NCBI GenBank assembly: GCA_023663685.1
Contig: JAMPHB010000001.1
Location: 898,748-962,747, forward strand
Direction of reading: 5' to 3'
From: Blautia sp.
GTDB taxonomy: Bacteria; Bacillota; Clostridia; Lachnospirales; Lachnospiraceae
Length of the DNA: 64,000 nt
In this document: positions 1 to 8,672 of the stretch, piece by piece
Layout: each line of letters begins with the position of its first letter
How positions within the stretch are numbered: the first letter of the stretch is position 1
Notes under the pieces: generated by a model
What the model was told of the DNA's origin: nothing
The model's input: only the letters and a program-made list of their open reading frames with translations
Database searches by the model: none
Translations under genes and position numbers: made by a program

Positions 1-1937
1 GCCTGCAAAAGCTGCTTCACCGCTTCGCCGATTCCCTCATTCACAGAGGCCGCCCGCCGCATCAGCTCCGCCGCCTGCGGCATATCTGTCTCCTCGCAGG
101 CAAAGGCGCGCTCCAGCAGAATCCCCGCCTGCACATACGCCGGAAGAAGCTCCGGGTAAGCCTCTATGATCTCCTCTTTAAAATATCGCCGTCCAAAGGT
201 TGACGTTCTTTCGGCAAAATCCGTGAAGCTGCGCCTTTTGGCATGATAATCCTTCTCCCCCACACTGTGGAGCACCCGCGCCTCTGCGAGCCGCGCGAGC
301 GCGTAATCTATATGCACCGACTCCCGGCTTCGAATTTTTGTAAGCTCCTGCTCTGTCGCAAGAATGTCCGAAAGGGGCACTTTGGCAATATAGTCCGCAA
401 GCTGCTCCTTCCATCTCTCAAAGGGTACGGACAGATAGCCCTCCTCCACGGAGACTCCATACTTATTCAGAATCGCAAGGACATTTTCCGGCGTCAGGAA
501 AACGTCGGGCGTGCGCCGGCAGAACTCTCCAAAAGCCTCCGCCAGACGGCTGCCGTCTCCGTTTATGTCTGCGGCCAAAAGCTTTGCATACCAGATATAC
601 CAGAACTCTCCCTGCATTTTCGCCGTCATGCCAAGCAGATTCCGGTACGCCGGTTCCTGCCCGTTTTTCCCCTCAATCGCGGCAAACAGCTTTGACGCCG
701 CCTCCTTATTGTTCCAGAGATCCTGCATCGCCGTAAGCAGCGTTTCATCCTCCGGCTGCTCTGACATCGCTTCCACCAGAACCGGAAACAGATCGTCCGA
801 CATGTACATCACCTGCCGTCCCCAGCCCAGCTCGCCGTAGTGCTCTCTGAGCAGGGAAATATCCCCCCGCATCAGGGCGCATCCAATCCGCAGGGAGAGC
901 GCGCGTTTCATGCACATATCGTCGTATGCCGTTCCCACCAGAAGAGCGCCCTCCTGCTCGGCCTGCTCCTTCGGGTGCGCCGAAAAATATTTCCGTCCCT
1001 CCTCATAGATGCGCAGCTGTTCCTCCGTGGCCTCACATTCCCTCCTGCAAAAATGCAGGCGTGCCATCTGCAGCGCGCAATAGGCATGGCACAGCCGGGA
1101 GAGGCGCTTGTCGAGCTTCATCGCCCGCTCCACCCCCAGCGCCGCATCGTAGCGCCCAAGCGCGATCAGGCTTGTCAGAATCCCCGCATAGAAGGTTCCG
1201 ATATCCCGGTAATCCTGCGGGTCTGTGCACCCCGTTGTCACCCGGACAGACTCCTCGCAGAAGCGCAGCATCTCCTCCCACTTCTGCACATTGTTGAACT
1301 CCTGCACAATCTGCACCCGCCAGCGCAGGCGCTTTGGCTCCTCCTTTAGCATCTGCAGAAGAAGCGGATAATTCCGCTCAAATTTTTTAAGCTTCGCCTC
1401 GCGGGTCAGCGCGATATAGCCGGTGTGGTTCACGACCGCCCGCAGATTGATGCACTGGCCGATCTGCGGCGCAATGTACTCGTGGATCTTGCTGTAAAAA
1501 CGCGTCTCGGGATAGAGCTTAATCATTCTCGAAACCCAGTTATCGCTGCAAAAGGTTCCTGCCTGATCGTGGAAATTCCGCTGGATATAGTTGGCGCAGC
1601 CATAGCCCTTATATTTGCCGGAGCGGAAAAAATCTATGAGCTCCTGATATTCCACAAACCACTCGTCGTCGTCGATGAACAGATACCACTCGCCCTCTGC
1701 CATTTTTACGCTGACATTCCTCGCCTTGGAGAAATCGTCGCACCAGTCGAATTCCGCCACCTTGTCCGTATATTCCAGACACAGCTCATGCACCGACGGC
1801 TCCTTACTGGTATCTACGATGATCAGCTCACTGGGAATTTCATCCATAATCGGGCGCAGGGAATCCAGACAGCGTTTTACCTCCGCCTTGTTTCTGGACG
1901 CCAGCATTGCAATTGATAGTAAAAGCTTTTCGGCCAC
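1..1937 (-). CDS. Family 2 glycosyltransferase with C-terminal TPR-like region (3' end outside window)
   Basis: The frame is open from a GTG at 1937 to the left edge, so the C-terminus is missing. GGAGG lies seven bases before the GTG. The N-terminus begins VAEKLLLSIAMLASRN, as in GT2 enzymes, and the expected acidic metal/nucleotide-sugar site FIDDDEWF falls near residue 80. After about residue 200 the protein becomes a long alpha-helical, Ala/Leu/Glu-rich region typical of TPR-bearing glycosyltransferases. It is the first gene after the flagellin 1 terminator. Such GT2-TPR proteins next to flagellin genes are often flagellin glycosyltransferases in Gram-positives. That role is inferred from position; the GT2 assignment is seen directly. 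Confidence 0.85.
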   Translation of the reverse strand, partial: MAEKLLLSIAMLASRNKAEVKRCLDSLRPIMDEIPSELIIVDTSKEPSVHELCLEYTDKVAEFDWCDDFSKARNVSVKMAEGEWYLFIDDDEWFVEYQELIDFFRSGKYKGYGCANYIQRNFHDQAGTFCSDNWVSRMIKLYPETRFYSKIHEYIAPQIGQCINLRAVVNHTGYIALTREAKLKKFERNYPLLLQMLKEEPKRLRWRVQIVQEFNNVQKWEEMLRFCEESVRVTTGCTDPQDYRDIGTFYAGILTSLIALGRYDAALGVERAMKLDKRLSRLCHAYCALQMARLHFCRRECEATEEQLRIYEEGRKYFSAHPKEQAEQEGALLVGTAYDDMCMKRALSLRIGCALMRGDISLLREHYGELGWGRQVMYMSDDLFPVLVEAMSEQPEDETLLTAMQDLWNNKEAASKLFAAIEGKNGQEPAYRNLLGMTAKMQGEFWYIWYAKLLAADINGDGSRLAEAFGEFCRRTPDVFLTPENVLAILNKYGVSVEEGYLSVPFERWKEQLADYIAKVPLSDILATEQELTKIRSRESVHIDYALARLAEARVLHSVGEKDYHAKRRSFTDFAERTSTFGRRYFKEEIIEAYPELLPAYVQAGILLERAFACEETDMPQAAELMRRAASVNEGIGEAVKQLLQ

Positions 1938-1964
1938 GGCACAACCTCCACATGATTTTTCTAA

Positions 1965-1993
1965 GAAAAAAGGAGAGCGATTTCTCGCTCTCC
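1965..1993 (-). terminator. Rho-independent terminator of flagellin 1
   Basis: A 9-bp perfect stem (ggagagcga / tcgctctcc) with a 4-base loop sits at 1972-1993. On the minus strand it is followed by a run of T residues. It lies about 40 bases after the flagellin stop codon. Confidence 0.85.
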
Positions 1994-2033
1994 GTATAAA
2001 ACATAAGGTTCATATCCCTTGCGGGCATTACGC

Positions 2034-3491
2034 TTACTGTAACAGTGACAGAACACCCTGAGTTGCCTGATTTGCCTGAGCCAGCATAGACTGTCCAGCC
2101 TGTGCAAGAATGTTGTTCTTGCTGTACTCAACCATCTCTTCTGCCATATCGGTATCACGAATCTGGGACTCAGCGCTTGTGGTATTCTCAACAACGTTGT
2201 CCAAGTTCGAGATCGTGTGCTCCAGTCTGTTCTGGATTGCACCAAGCTCAGATCTCTGTGCAGAAACCTTTGCAAGTGCGTCTGCGATAGCGTCGATTGC
2301 GTAGGTTGCCTTCGCGCCTGTAGTATCCATAACGCTAATGCCCTTAATGCCAAGTCCCGGAGCGTCCATGGTGTCGATCGTGAAGGAAATCTTGTTCGTG
2401 CCGTCTGCGTCTGCGCCTACATGTAAACCAATCTGTAAGCCCTGCTTAATCTGTACGTCGCCCTCGTTAATCTTGAAAGCAACCTGGGTCAGATCAGAAG
2501 AGTACTGGGTAGATGTCGCATAGTCGTCGGTGAATGAGGATGCCTCTACAGTTGCCTCATGTCCCGGATCCGCGCCGATGGAGCTTGCCTTGCGAAGCTC
2601 ATCTGCGATCAGCTCATAAGCCTTCTTTGCGGAGATAACAGAGCCGTCATTGTCTGCAATACCGTCTCCCGCAACACCCTTTGCCTCTACGCCGTCTGTC
2701 ATTGCAACCAGCGTCTGTGTTCCAACGATAACCTTGTCAGTATCCTTAATCAGGTTCGCAATGCTCTCTCTGGTCAGGATATTGTCGGTAACTACCTCAT
2801 CTGCCTTGTCGTCAACAATCTTGTACTCAGTTCCGTTGATGGAGATGATTGCGCCTTCCTCGATTGCCTTTGCCTCTACGCTGGTACCATTCATAATGAT
2901 ATCGCGAACTGCCTCAACGGTTGTACCGATGGTATAGCCCTTTGCTCCGATGGAAATGGTATCGCCATATTTCAGAGCGTCCATGGTAAAGGTTGCTACG
3001 CCGGTTCCAACTCCCTTAAGTGTTCCCTGAAGTCCTGCGTCCTTTGCAGCCACAATAGCAGTAGAGCTCTTGCCATTGCCCTTCAACAGATATGTCTCGT
3101 TGAACTTTGTTGTCTCAGCAACACGATCAATCTCTGTGGTCAGCTGCTCGATCTCGTTCTGGATTGCCAGACGGTCGGATTCACTGTTTGTTCCGTTTGC
3201 TGCCTGCACTGCAAGCTCGTTCATTCTCTGCAGCATAGAATGTACTTCGTTCAATGCGCCCTCAGCTGTCTGTACTGCTGAGATACCGTCCTGTGCATTG
3301 GAGGAAGCCTGATCCAGACCTCTGATCTGCTTTCTCATCTTCTCAGAAATAGAAAGACCTGCTGCGTCGTCAGCTGCACGGTTAATTCTGAAACCGCTGG
3401 AGAGCTTCTCCGCTGACTTACCCTGACTTGTCGTTGTTACGTTCAACATTCTGTTGGCGTTCATTGCCTGCATATTGTGCTGTACTACCAT
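2034..3491 (-). CDS. fliC: Flagellin 1 (485 aa)
   Basis: Structural subunit of the flagellar filament, exported by the flagellar type III system. The conserved N-terminal D0/D1 half begins MVVQHNMQAMNANRML and includes the SSGFRINRAADDAAGLSISE block. The conserved C-terminal half ends with SQIRDTDMAEEMVEYSKNNI and AQANQATQGVLSLLQ. The middle (about residues 150-400) is variable and rich in Thr, Ser and Asp, as expected for surface-exposed D2/D3. I chose ATG 3491 because AAGGAGG lies just upstream; an upstream in-frame start would place the ribosome site inside the gene. A sigma-28 promoter precedes it and a terminator follows. It is a close paralogue of flagellin 2 at 40391-41818. Confidence 0.97.
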   Translation of the reverse strand: MVVQHNMQAMNANRMLNVTTTSQGKSAEKLSSGFRINRAADDAAGLSISEKMRKQIRGLDQASSNAQDGISAVQTAEGALNEVHSMLQRMNELAVQAANGTNSESDRLAIQNEIEQLTTEIDRVAETTKFNETYLLKGNGKSSTAIVAAKDAGLQGTLKGVGTGVATFTMDALKYGDTISIGAKGYTIGTTVEAVRDIIMNGTSVEAKAIEEGAIISINGTEYKIVDDKADEVVTDNILTRESIANLIKDTDKVIVGTQTLVAMTDGVEAKGVAGDGIADNDGSVISAKKAYELIADELRKASSIGADPGHEATVEASSFTDDYATSTQYSSDLTQVAFKINEGDVQIKQGLQIGLHVGADADGTNKISFTIDTMDAPGLGIKGISVMDTTGAKATYAIDAIADALAKVSAQRSELGAIQNRLEHTISNLDNVVENTTSAESQIRDTDMAEEMVEYSKNNILAQAGQSMLAQANQATQGVLSLLQ

Positions 3492-3513
3492 GATTTTTCC
3501 TCCTTGAATTTCC

Positions 3514-3533
3514 TTGCAACTTGCCTGTTGCAA
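3514..3533 (-). promoter_or_regulatory. Stem-loop in flagellin 1 leader
   Basis: A perfect 7-bp inverted repeat, ttgcaac / gttgcaa with a 6-base loop, lies in the leader just before the Shine-Dalgarno sequence. A GGA triplet sits directly after the stem rather than in a loop, so this is a poorer CsrA site than the one before flagellin 2. Confidence 0.45.
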
Positions 3534-3575
3534 TCAATGTTTGTGAGTGTTTTTATTACTACCTACTTGCCTTAT

Positions 3576-3602
3576 ATATCGGGAAAAATCGGAAGTACTT
3601 AA
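3576..3602 (-). promoter_or_regulatory. Sigma-28 (SigD/FliA) promoter of flagellin 1
   Basis: On the minus strand a TTAA -35 element, 16 bases, then CCGATAT as the -10 element. This matches the flagellar TAAA-N15/16-CCGATAT consensus. A second CCGAT copy lies within the spacer. Confidence 0.85.
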
Positions 3603-3633
3603 CCCCTAATTTAAAATTTTTTATTTATTATCT

Positions 3634-4680
3634 TTAATTTGATAAAATCATCACCTTCATATATTCTTCTGCCTTATCTCTCATAATATGTAAGCCCTTT
3701 TCCAGTTCCGCAAAAGCAAACCTCTGCGTAATAAATTCCTCCGGCCGGACAGCGCCTTTAGCCACACGCTTTAACACATAATGCCAGTCATCCTCATCCT
3801 CATGGGTAAAGGAAGAATTCCAGCTCCCCCTGACCGTCAGCTGATTGCGGAGTATCTTCCAGTAGGTATCCCGCCCGAGGCTCATATCTGATGCAGGATT
3901 TCCAACCAGCTGTATCCTTCCGCCGGGAGCCATCGCCTGTATTGCAGCTGCAACCGTCTCGTTTTTCCCGACACATTCAAAAAACACATCCGGCCCTATG
4001 CCGTCTGTGTTTTTTAAAAGCCATTCATGGGGCTCCTCCCGCCTGCTGTCACAGTACGACTGTTCCGAAATCCCCAGCCTCGCCGCCTGCTCCTTCTGAA
4101 AATTCTTATTTCCAATCACATAAAGCTTTTGGACGCCTGCCTCCCGCAAAAACATTGCCAGAAGCATACCAATCGTCCCCAGTCCGCACACCGCGACACG
4201 ATCCTCCGGCTGAATCCCGGCTCTGCGCATCGCGTGTACCGCGACCGCCATTGGCTCCAGCATTGCCGCCGCCTCCCAGGATACCGTCCCGGGAAGCTCA
4301 ATCAGGTTATCCGCAGGAACCACAGCATATTCGGCAAATCCTCCCGCCGTTCTGGAACCCAGATAACTGTATTTGCGGCACATCTCATACTGTCCCCGGC
4401 GGCAGGGCAGGCAGGAGCGGCACGGAATCAGGGGAAATACTCCCACTCTTTTCCCAATCCATCCTGCCTCCTCCGGAGCCGCCTCCACGACTCTGCCGGA
4501 AAACTCGTGTCCCGGAATCAAAGGATACGAATATGTGCCCGTCCGATAGATCCGCGGAATATCCGAACCGCAGATCCCCGCCGCTTTTACCTCTACCAGC
4601 ACCTCATGCGCACCGGGCTGTGGCCGCGGAACATCTTCTAAACGTATATCACCTATATCATGCAGCACAAATGCCCTCAT
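3634..4680 (-). CDS. Zinc-dependent polyol-phosphate dehydrogenase, TarJ/GatD-like (348 aa)
   Basis: Medium-chain alcohol dehydrogenase. The catalytic zinc site shows as GICGSD and GHEFSGRV. The structural zinc site is a four-cysteine loop (CRSCLPCRRGQYEMC). The NAD(P) fold has GLGTIG near residue 170. Sequence and context fit sugar-alcohol-phosphate dehydrogenases such as TarJ (ribulose-5-P to ribitol-5-P) or GatD. It follows the TarI-like gene by about 14 bases in the same operon, which favours reduction of a pentulose phosphate to the pentitol phosphate used by that cytidylyltransferase. I prefer ATG 4680 to 4686 because AGAGGA is better spaced. Ribitol versus another pentitol or hexitol cannot be decided from sequence alone. 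Confidence 0.8.
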   Translation of the reverse strand: MRAFVLHDIGDIRLEDVPRPQPGAHEVLVEVKAAGICGSDIPRIYRTGTYSYPLIPGHEFSGRVVEAAPEEAGWIGKRVGVFPLIPCRSCLPCRRGQYEMCRKYSYLGSRTAGGFAEYAVVPADNLIELPGTVSWEAAAMLEPMAVAVHAMRRAGIQPEDRVAVCGLGTIGMLLAMFLREAGVQKLYVIGNKNFQKEQAARLGISEQSYCDSRREEPHEWLLKNTDGIGPDVFFECVGKNETVAAAIQAMAPGGRIQLVGNPASDMSLGRDTYWKILRNQLTVRGSWNSSFTHEDEDDWHYVLKRVAKGAVRPEEFITQRFAFAELEKGLHIMRDKAEEYMKVMILSN

Positions 4681-4694
4681 AATCATTCCTCTTC

Positions 4695-5393
4695 TTATAT
4701 ATGTGCTTCTGCCAGCATCCGGAATTTCGCCAGATCACTCTGCGTCGTAATCTTGAAGTTCCCCTCATCGCCGGGAATCATTGCAATATCCAGCCCGAAA
4801 ATAATTGCGGGCTCCGTAGAGCCCTTAATTTCTAAAATCCTATGTGGCATCAGCTGTCTGTTCGCCTCATAATACTTTCCAAGCAAAAATGCCTCCGGCG
4901 CCTGCCCCGCATATATACAGCCGCGATCCAGCAGCTTTGTGACCGTCCTTCCGTCGCTGCTGTAATATACAGTATCCTTCATCGGAAGCACCGGCATCAC
5001 CCCGTCATGCCCCCGCAGACCCTCCAGACATTTCACAAGCCCCTCCTCCGTAAGCAGCGGCCTTGCGGCATCATGGACGAGCACCACATCCCCGTCCCCC
5101 GCATATTCCCTTATATCATTCAGCCCATTCCAAATGGACAGCTGGCGATTCTCACCCGGCTCTGAAAACCCGCGGAACTTCTCCGCCGCGTTCAGCTTCT
5201 CTAAGGTATCTGTCAACAGACCGTGCCAGCCAGAATCCGCAACCATCTGTATCCCGTCTATTTTGTCACTTTTTGCCAGTGTCTCAAGACAATACGCAAC
5301 AACCGGCCTGCCCCCGACCTCTATGTATTGCTTGGGAATATCTCCTCCAAGTCTCGTCCCGGTTCCTCCCGACAGCACCAAAGCTATATTCAT
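4695..5393 (-). CDS. TarI/IspD-family cytidylyltransferase (232 aa)
   Basis: Transfers CMP from CTP onto a sugar-alcohol phosphate. Visible motifs are the N-terminal nucleotide loop SGGTGTRLGGDIPKQY, HDAARPLLT near residue 110, and GNFKITTQSDLAKF near the C-terminus, all standard for IspD/TarI. Its length is usual for the family. The start codon overlaps the epimerase stop (ATGA at 5390-5393), so translation is coupled. Lying between a pentulose-phosphate epimerase and a polyol-phosphate dehydrogenase, it most likely makes CDP-ribitol or a similar CDP-pentitol rather than the isoprenoid precursor, but an IspD role cannot be excluded. Confidence 0.8.
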   Translation of the reverse strand: MNIALVLSGGTGTRLGGDIPKQYIEVGGRPVVAYCLETLAKSDKIDGIQMVADSGWHGLLTDTLEKLNAAEKFRGFSEPGENRQLSIWNGLNDIREYAGDGDVVLVHDAARPLLTEEGLVKCLEGLRGHDGVMPVLPMKDTVYYSSDGRTVTKLLDRGCIYAGQAPEAFLLGKYYEANRQLMPHRILEIKGSTEPAIIFGLDIAMIPGDEGNFKITTQSDLAKFRMLAEAHI

Positions 5394-6055
5394 CCAATCT
5401 TCATCTCCCGAATATCCTTTATGATCTCCCCATAGGGCTTTTCCTTTCCGAACAAGAGCGTCGTTCCCAGCACAAATCCGTCCATCCCCTTAGGCGCATA
5501 CTCCAGAATCCGTTTTGCACTGCAGGCCCCATCCCAGAACAGCTCAAAATCCATCTCTTCCCTGAGCTTAATCAGCCGGGTCACCTTATTTCCTACATAT
5601 GGCAGAAACATCTGCCCCGCGTTTCCCGGATTCACGGACATCACCAGCACGCGCTTCACAATCCGAAGCATCTCCACGACCGTCTCCACACTGGTTCCGG
5701 GATTGATGGCAATGCCCGGAATCATTTCCGCATCAATAATCTTTTGCAGCGTTGTGGACGGGTGGTATTCCGCTTCCGGGTGAATATAGATGGTATCTCC
5801 TTTTCGCAAATGCTTAATAAAAAGATTGATATGCGTATTGGGATGCTCAATCATCAGATGCACGTCCATCGGTTTATTCGTCGCTGACCGGATATAAGCC
5901 AGATCATTTAAGGACATGGCGTAATTCGGCACATACCTTCCATCCATGATATCAATGTGAAAAGAGTCAATACCCGCCGCCTCCAGCGCGTGAACCTCCT
6001 TCTCCAGATTACCAAAATCCGCGCACATCATCGATGCTGTCAGTTGAAAATTCAT
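5390..6055 (-). CDS. Ribulose-phosphate 3-epimerase family protein (221 aa)
   Basis: TIM-barrel epimerase. Residues near 35-48 read FHIDIMDGRYVPNYA, the family's metal/catalytic block. MDVHLMIEHP, the phosphate-binding MSVNPGNAGQMF and a late WDGACS with the second catalytic Asp all follow. ATG 6055 overlaps the upstream stop by 4 bases and is preceded by GGAGGAG, so an upstream extension is not used. It could interconvert xylulose-5-P and ribulose-5-P, or act on another ketose phosphate as AlsE does. In this operon it would supply the dehydrogenase/cytidylyltransferase pair. It is probably not the housekeeping Rpe, because all neighbours are surface-related. Confidence 0.8.
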   Translation of the reverse strand: MNFQLTASMMCADFGNLEKEVHALEAAGIDSFHIDIMDGRYVPNYAMSLNDLAYIRSATNKPMDVHLMIEHPNTHINLFIKHLRKGDTIYIHPEAEYHPSTTLQKIIDAEMIPGIAINPGTSVETVVEMLRIVKRVLVMSVNPGNAGQMFLPYVGNKVTRLIKLREEMDFELFWDGACSAKRILEYAPKGMDGFVLGTTLLFGKEKPYGEIIKDIREMKIG

Positions 6056-8511
6056 TTTGTCTCCTCCAGCCTTCGGAATGTAAAAGTGAGCGCAACCGCT
6101 ATGTCGCCATCCTTCCACATGTACTCAGACCCCTCCGCAATCATCCCGCGTATATTGACAATCGCATAATCGCCTGATATTACACTCTTCTCGTTTGGAT
6201 CATTCTGCAAAGCGGCCGCATCCGTATCCGGATTCCCCGGCTCTAATACGAAACGGGTTCCGGGCATACTATAGCCTTCCTGTAGCTCCAGCACAGAATT
6301 TTCTTCGCCAAACATTTTTAAATTTAGATTTAATTTCGCGTCTTTTATATTATTGTCTGGTTGCTGTGTCAAATCAATCGGCTGTTCCAGCGCATTTCCC
6401 ACCGGCACAGAGGATTTTATAATCTTGTTCTCAGGCAGCGTGTGGTCAATATCAATCTGCGTGGATTTGAGCATCACCTCCACCGGGAACTCACTCTGAT
6501 TTGCGACAACAATATCTTCGCCCCATATGTTTCCATTGGAAGCATACGGAAAAATCGTCATGGCAAAGCTCGTGGGCAGCACAACAGACACAACATCCAT
6601 CTGCGATGCATGTACACGAAATGACTGCTCTAATATATTCCCCGCGTTATCCGCAGCGACTATTTCAACTGTGTGAATTTCATCATCCTGTAACGGGATA
6701 TCAAAGGAAACCCCGGATACTACCTCTTCTCCGCTGCAGAGCAAAACCCTGCCAAATGCATTTGGTGTATATTCTGTATAGGAAAGCCCATCCACCATGC
6801 ACTCAATATTGTTAAGTCCTGATATAATTTCTCCAGTGTCTTCAAGATACACACGCACTGCACTCGTGCCATCGGTTGGAGATGTCACATTTGTATAATC
6901 AAGGCTCGGCACCGTCTTCTCCGCAATCACATACTCCGTCATTTCCGCCGTGACACTGCCGTCCAGCCCCAGTGTATAAAACCGTATCGCGCCATTGTAG
7001 ATCTCAGGCAGAGTAAAGGATGCATACCCATTCGAGAGAGGAAGCTCAAATACCTCCCCATTTAAATCACAGAACAGTGCAGAGACAGTCGCTGCATCTA
7101 CGGTCAGCTCATAGACAGCTGTTGACATCGCAAAGAATGTGTTCCCCATATAGTAGCCACCTTCACGGGAAACCACTTCCATCTGGGGACCCGGCACAGG
7201 CTCTTCTTCCTCAGGCTCCTCCTCTTCGGATCCTTCTTCTCCTTCTGTGTCCTCTTCCTCCTCCGAAGCGCCAGATTCCTCGGACTCTCCCTCAGAACCT
7301 TCCTCTGCGGGCTCTTCGGGAATCATCTCTCCGGCATCTTCTTCTCCCGCATTCGGCGTTCCTTCTTCCGCGCCCGCATTGGGAATTCCTTCTTCTGTGC
7401 CTTCATTCGGCGTTCCTTCCCCGGCCGTTCCCCCCGAGGGCGTCCCGGACGGAAGTTCTGTGTTCTCTCCACCCTGATCCGCTGACCCGACAACAAAAGA
7501 AATGCTCCGCTTCACCGGCTCTTCCAGCTCTGCCGCCTGAATAATCACCGTCTCTGTATATTCCCCGGCCGACAGTCCGGTTGGAATGCGCACAACAAAG
7601 GAAAGCGTCTCTCCTCTTGGCAGACTCATGGTTACAGTCTCCTCCGGTTCGCCTCCTATGATTCCGTCTGCTCCGGTTTCTCCCGTTTTCTCCGCTCCCG
7701 GCTTTTCTTCTATGGCTTCGTCGGGATTCTCGCCCTCCGGCTCTCCCTCTATGGCTTCGCCTGTCCCGGTTTCTCCCGGTTTCTCCGCATCCGGTTCTCC
7801 TTCTATGGCTTCTTCTGTCCCGGTTGCTCCCGGTTTCTCCGCATCCGGCTCTCCCTCTACGGCTTCGCCTGTCCCGGTCTCTCCGGGTTCCTCTGCCTCC
7901 GGCTCTCCCTCTATGGCTTCCTCTGTCCCGGTTGCTCCGGGCTTCTCCGGCTGCGATTCTCCGGCTGCGGGCTCACTTTTCTCTGTCTCCTCGCCCTCCT
8001 GCGGATGATGATACACCAGCACTTCCTCCTCAAGACCGGTCTCCTCATTCAGCACAAGCGCATAGACGTCGCACAAATCAGCGGTCAGTACCTCCACCTC
8101 GCTCATATCTATGCCGTCCTCCGGGTTGGCAAGCTCTATCCTGTATGGTATGGTATCCTGATATCCTTCAATAATCGGTGAATCCGGCCCCGTAATCGTA
8201 ATCTCTAAACGGGCGGGCGCTTCGTCCGGCTCCTGTCCTGCCTCCGAAACTTCCTCCGGCTCTAACGCCCATACGCGCATAGGCGTCTTAACGCAGTTCA
8301 GCGCCAGCATAGCGGCACAAAACAGACAGGCATAGCGCAGGACGGATACTTCTTTGGCATTCTTAAACAAATGATAGCAGAACAAATAAACCGCCAACAC
8401 AGCGAGAATCCCCGCCCGAAGCACAGCATTTCTTCTGCCTGCCCGGACAAGCACGCACCAAATATCTTTCTGAAATTGTCTCACCAATGTCATTTCGCTT
8501 TGGCTTCTCAT
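6052..8511 (-). CDS. Large repeat-containing surface protein (819 aa)
   Basis: Not a named family to me. The N-terminus is basic and has two hydrophobic stretches (about residues 25-45 and 55-75), suggesting membrane anchoring with the rest outside. Residues about 190-290 hold 18-aa acidic repeats of the EKPGATGTEEAIEGEPDA type. A Glu/Pro-rich linker and beta-rich Ig-like domains follow. The C-terminal part (about 680-819) resembles the N-terminal domain of the 361-aa protein at 11403 (VVLPTSFAMTIFPY compared with VTLPTSNALQFTVDPY). ATG 8511 is chosen for its AAGGTGAG site. It is coupled by ATGA to the epimerase, linking it to the CDP-pentitol genes. Possibly a scaffold or acceptor at the cell surface. 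Confidence 0.7.
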   Translation of the reverse strand: MRSQSEMTLVRQFQKDIWCVLVRAGRRNAVLRAGILAVLAVYLFCYHLFKNAKEVSVLRYACLFCAAMLALNCVKTPMRVWALEPEEVSEAGQEPDEAPARLEITITGPDSPIIEGYQDTIPYRIELANPEDGIDMSEVEVLTADLCDVYALVLNEETGLEEEVLVYHHPQEGEETEKSEPAAGESQPEKPGATGTEEAIEGEPEAEEPGETGTGEAVEGEPDAEKPGATGTEEAIEGEPDAEKPGETGTGEAIEGEPEGENPDEAIEEKPGAEKTGETGADGIIGGEPEETVTMSLPRGETLSFVVRIPTGLSAGEYTETVIIQAAELEEPVKRSISFVVGSADQGGENTELPSGTPSGGTAGEGTPNEGTEEGIPNAGAEEGTPNAGEEDAGEMIPEEPAEEGSEGESEESGASEEEEDTEGEEGSEEEEPEEEEPVPGPQMEVVSREGGYYMGNTFFAMSTAVYELTVDAATVSALFCDLNGEVFELPLSNGYASFTLPEIYNGAIRFYTLGLDGSVTAEMTEYVIAEKTVPSLDYTNVTSPTDGTSAVRVYLEDTGEIISGLNNIECMVDGLSYTEYTPNAFGRVLLCSGEEVVSGVSFDIPLQDDEIHTVEIVAADNAGNILEQSFRVHASQMDVVSVVLPTSFAMTIFPYASNGNIWGEDIVVANQSEFPVEVMLKSTQIDIDHTLPENKIIKSSVPVGNALEQPIDLTQQPDNNIKDAKLNLNLKMFGEENSVLELQEGYSMPGTRFVLEPGNPDTDAAALQNDPNEKSVISGDYAIVNIRGMIAEGSEYMWKDGDIAVALTFTFRRLEETK
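7640..7947 (-). repeat. 54-bp tandem repeats within the 819-aa surface protein gene
   Basis: About four clear copies plus degenerate ones of a 54-bp unit encode 18-aa Glu/Pro/Gly-rich repeats (EKPGxTGTxEAIEGEPxA). They are in frame, so copy number change would alter length without frameshift. Confidence 0.8.
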
Positions 8512-8555
8512 GCTTTTCTCACCTTCTGTTCCAAAACACACAAACTCTCTACCTT

Positions 8556-8585
8556 ATATTATCGTCGGTCTATGGGAAAAATCAA
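8556..8585 (-). promoter_or_regulatory. Candidate sigma-A promoter for the 819-aa gene operon
   Basis: Minus strand TTGATT, 18-base spacer, TAATAT. The flanking bases resemble the flagellin 1 promoter region (AAGTACTT, GATTTTTCCC and ATATAAGG blocks in the same order), but a good sigma-28 match is lost here. Confidence 0.4.
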
Positions 8586-8604
8586 GTACTTTTTTGCCAA
8601 AACC

Positions 8605-8631
8605 TAAATCTTCCTCCCCATACACCGATAA
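8605..8631 (+). promoter_or_regulatory. Sigma-28 promoter before the O-antigen ligase-like gene
   Basis: TAAA at 8605-8608, a 16-base spacer, then CCGATAA at 8625-8631. This is an exact match to the pattern seen before flgM in this window. An extended -10 sigma-A element (TGG plus TATATT) overlaps at 8635-8643, so dual control is possible. Confidence 0.75.
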
Positions 8632-8672
8632 ATATGGTATATTATATCTATCAAACTATCACGGAGGATACT

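Noticed and set aside
2559-3281. Long plus-strand open frame (240 codons) opposite flagellin 1
   Set aside because: It is the complement of the well-conserved flagellin gene, has no ribosome site and a Cys-rich, low-complexity product.
7640-7947. Direct repeats that could suggest a CRISPR array
   Set aside because: Units are contiguous, in frame with a protein and have no unique spacers; no cas genes in the window.
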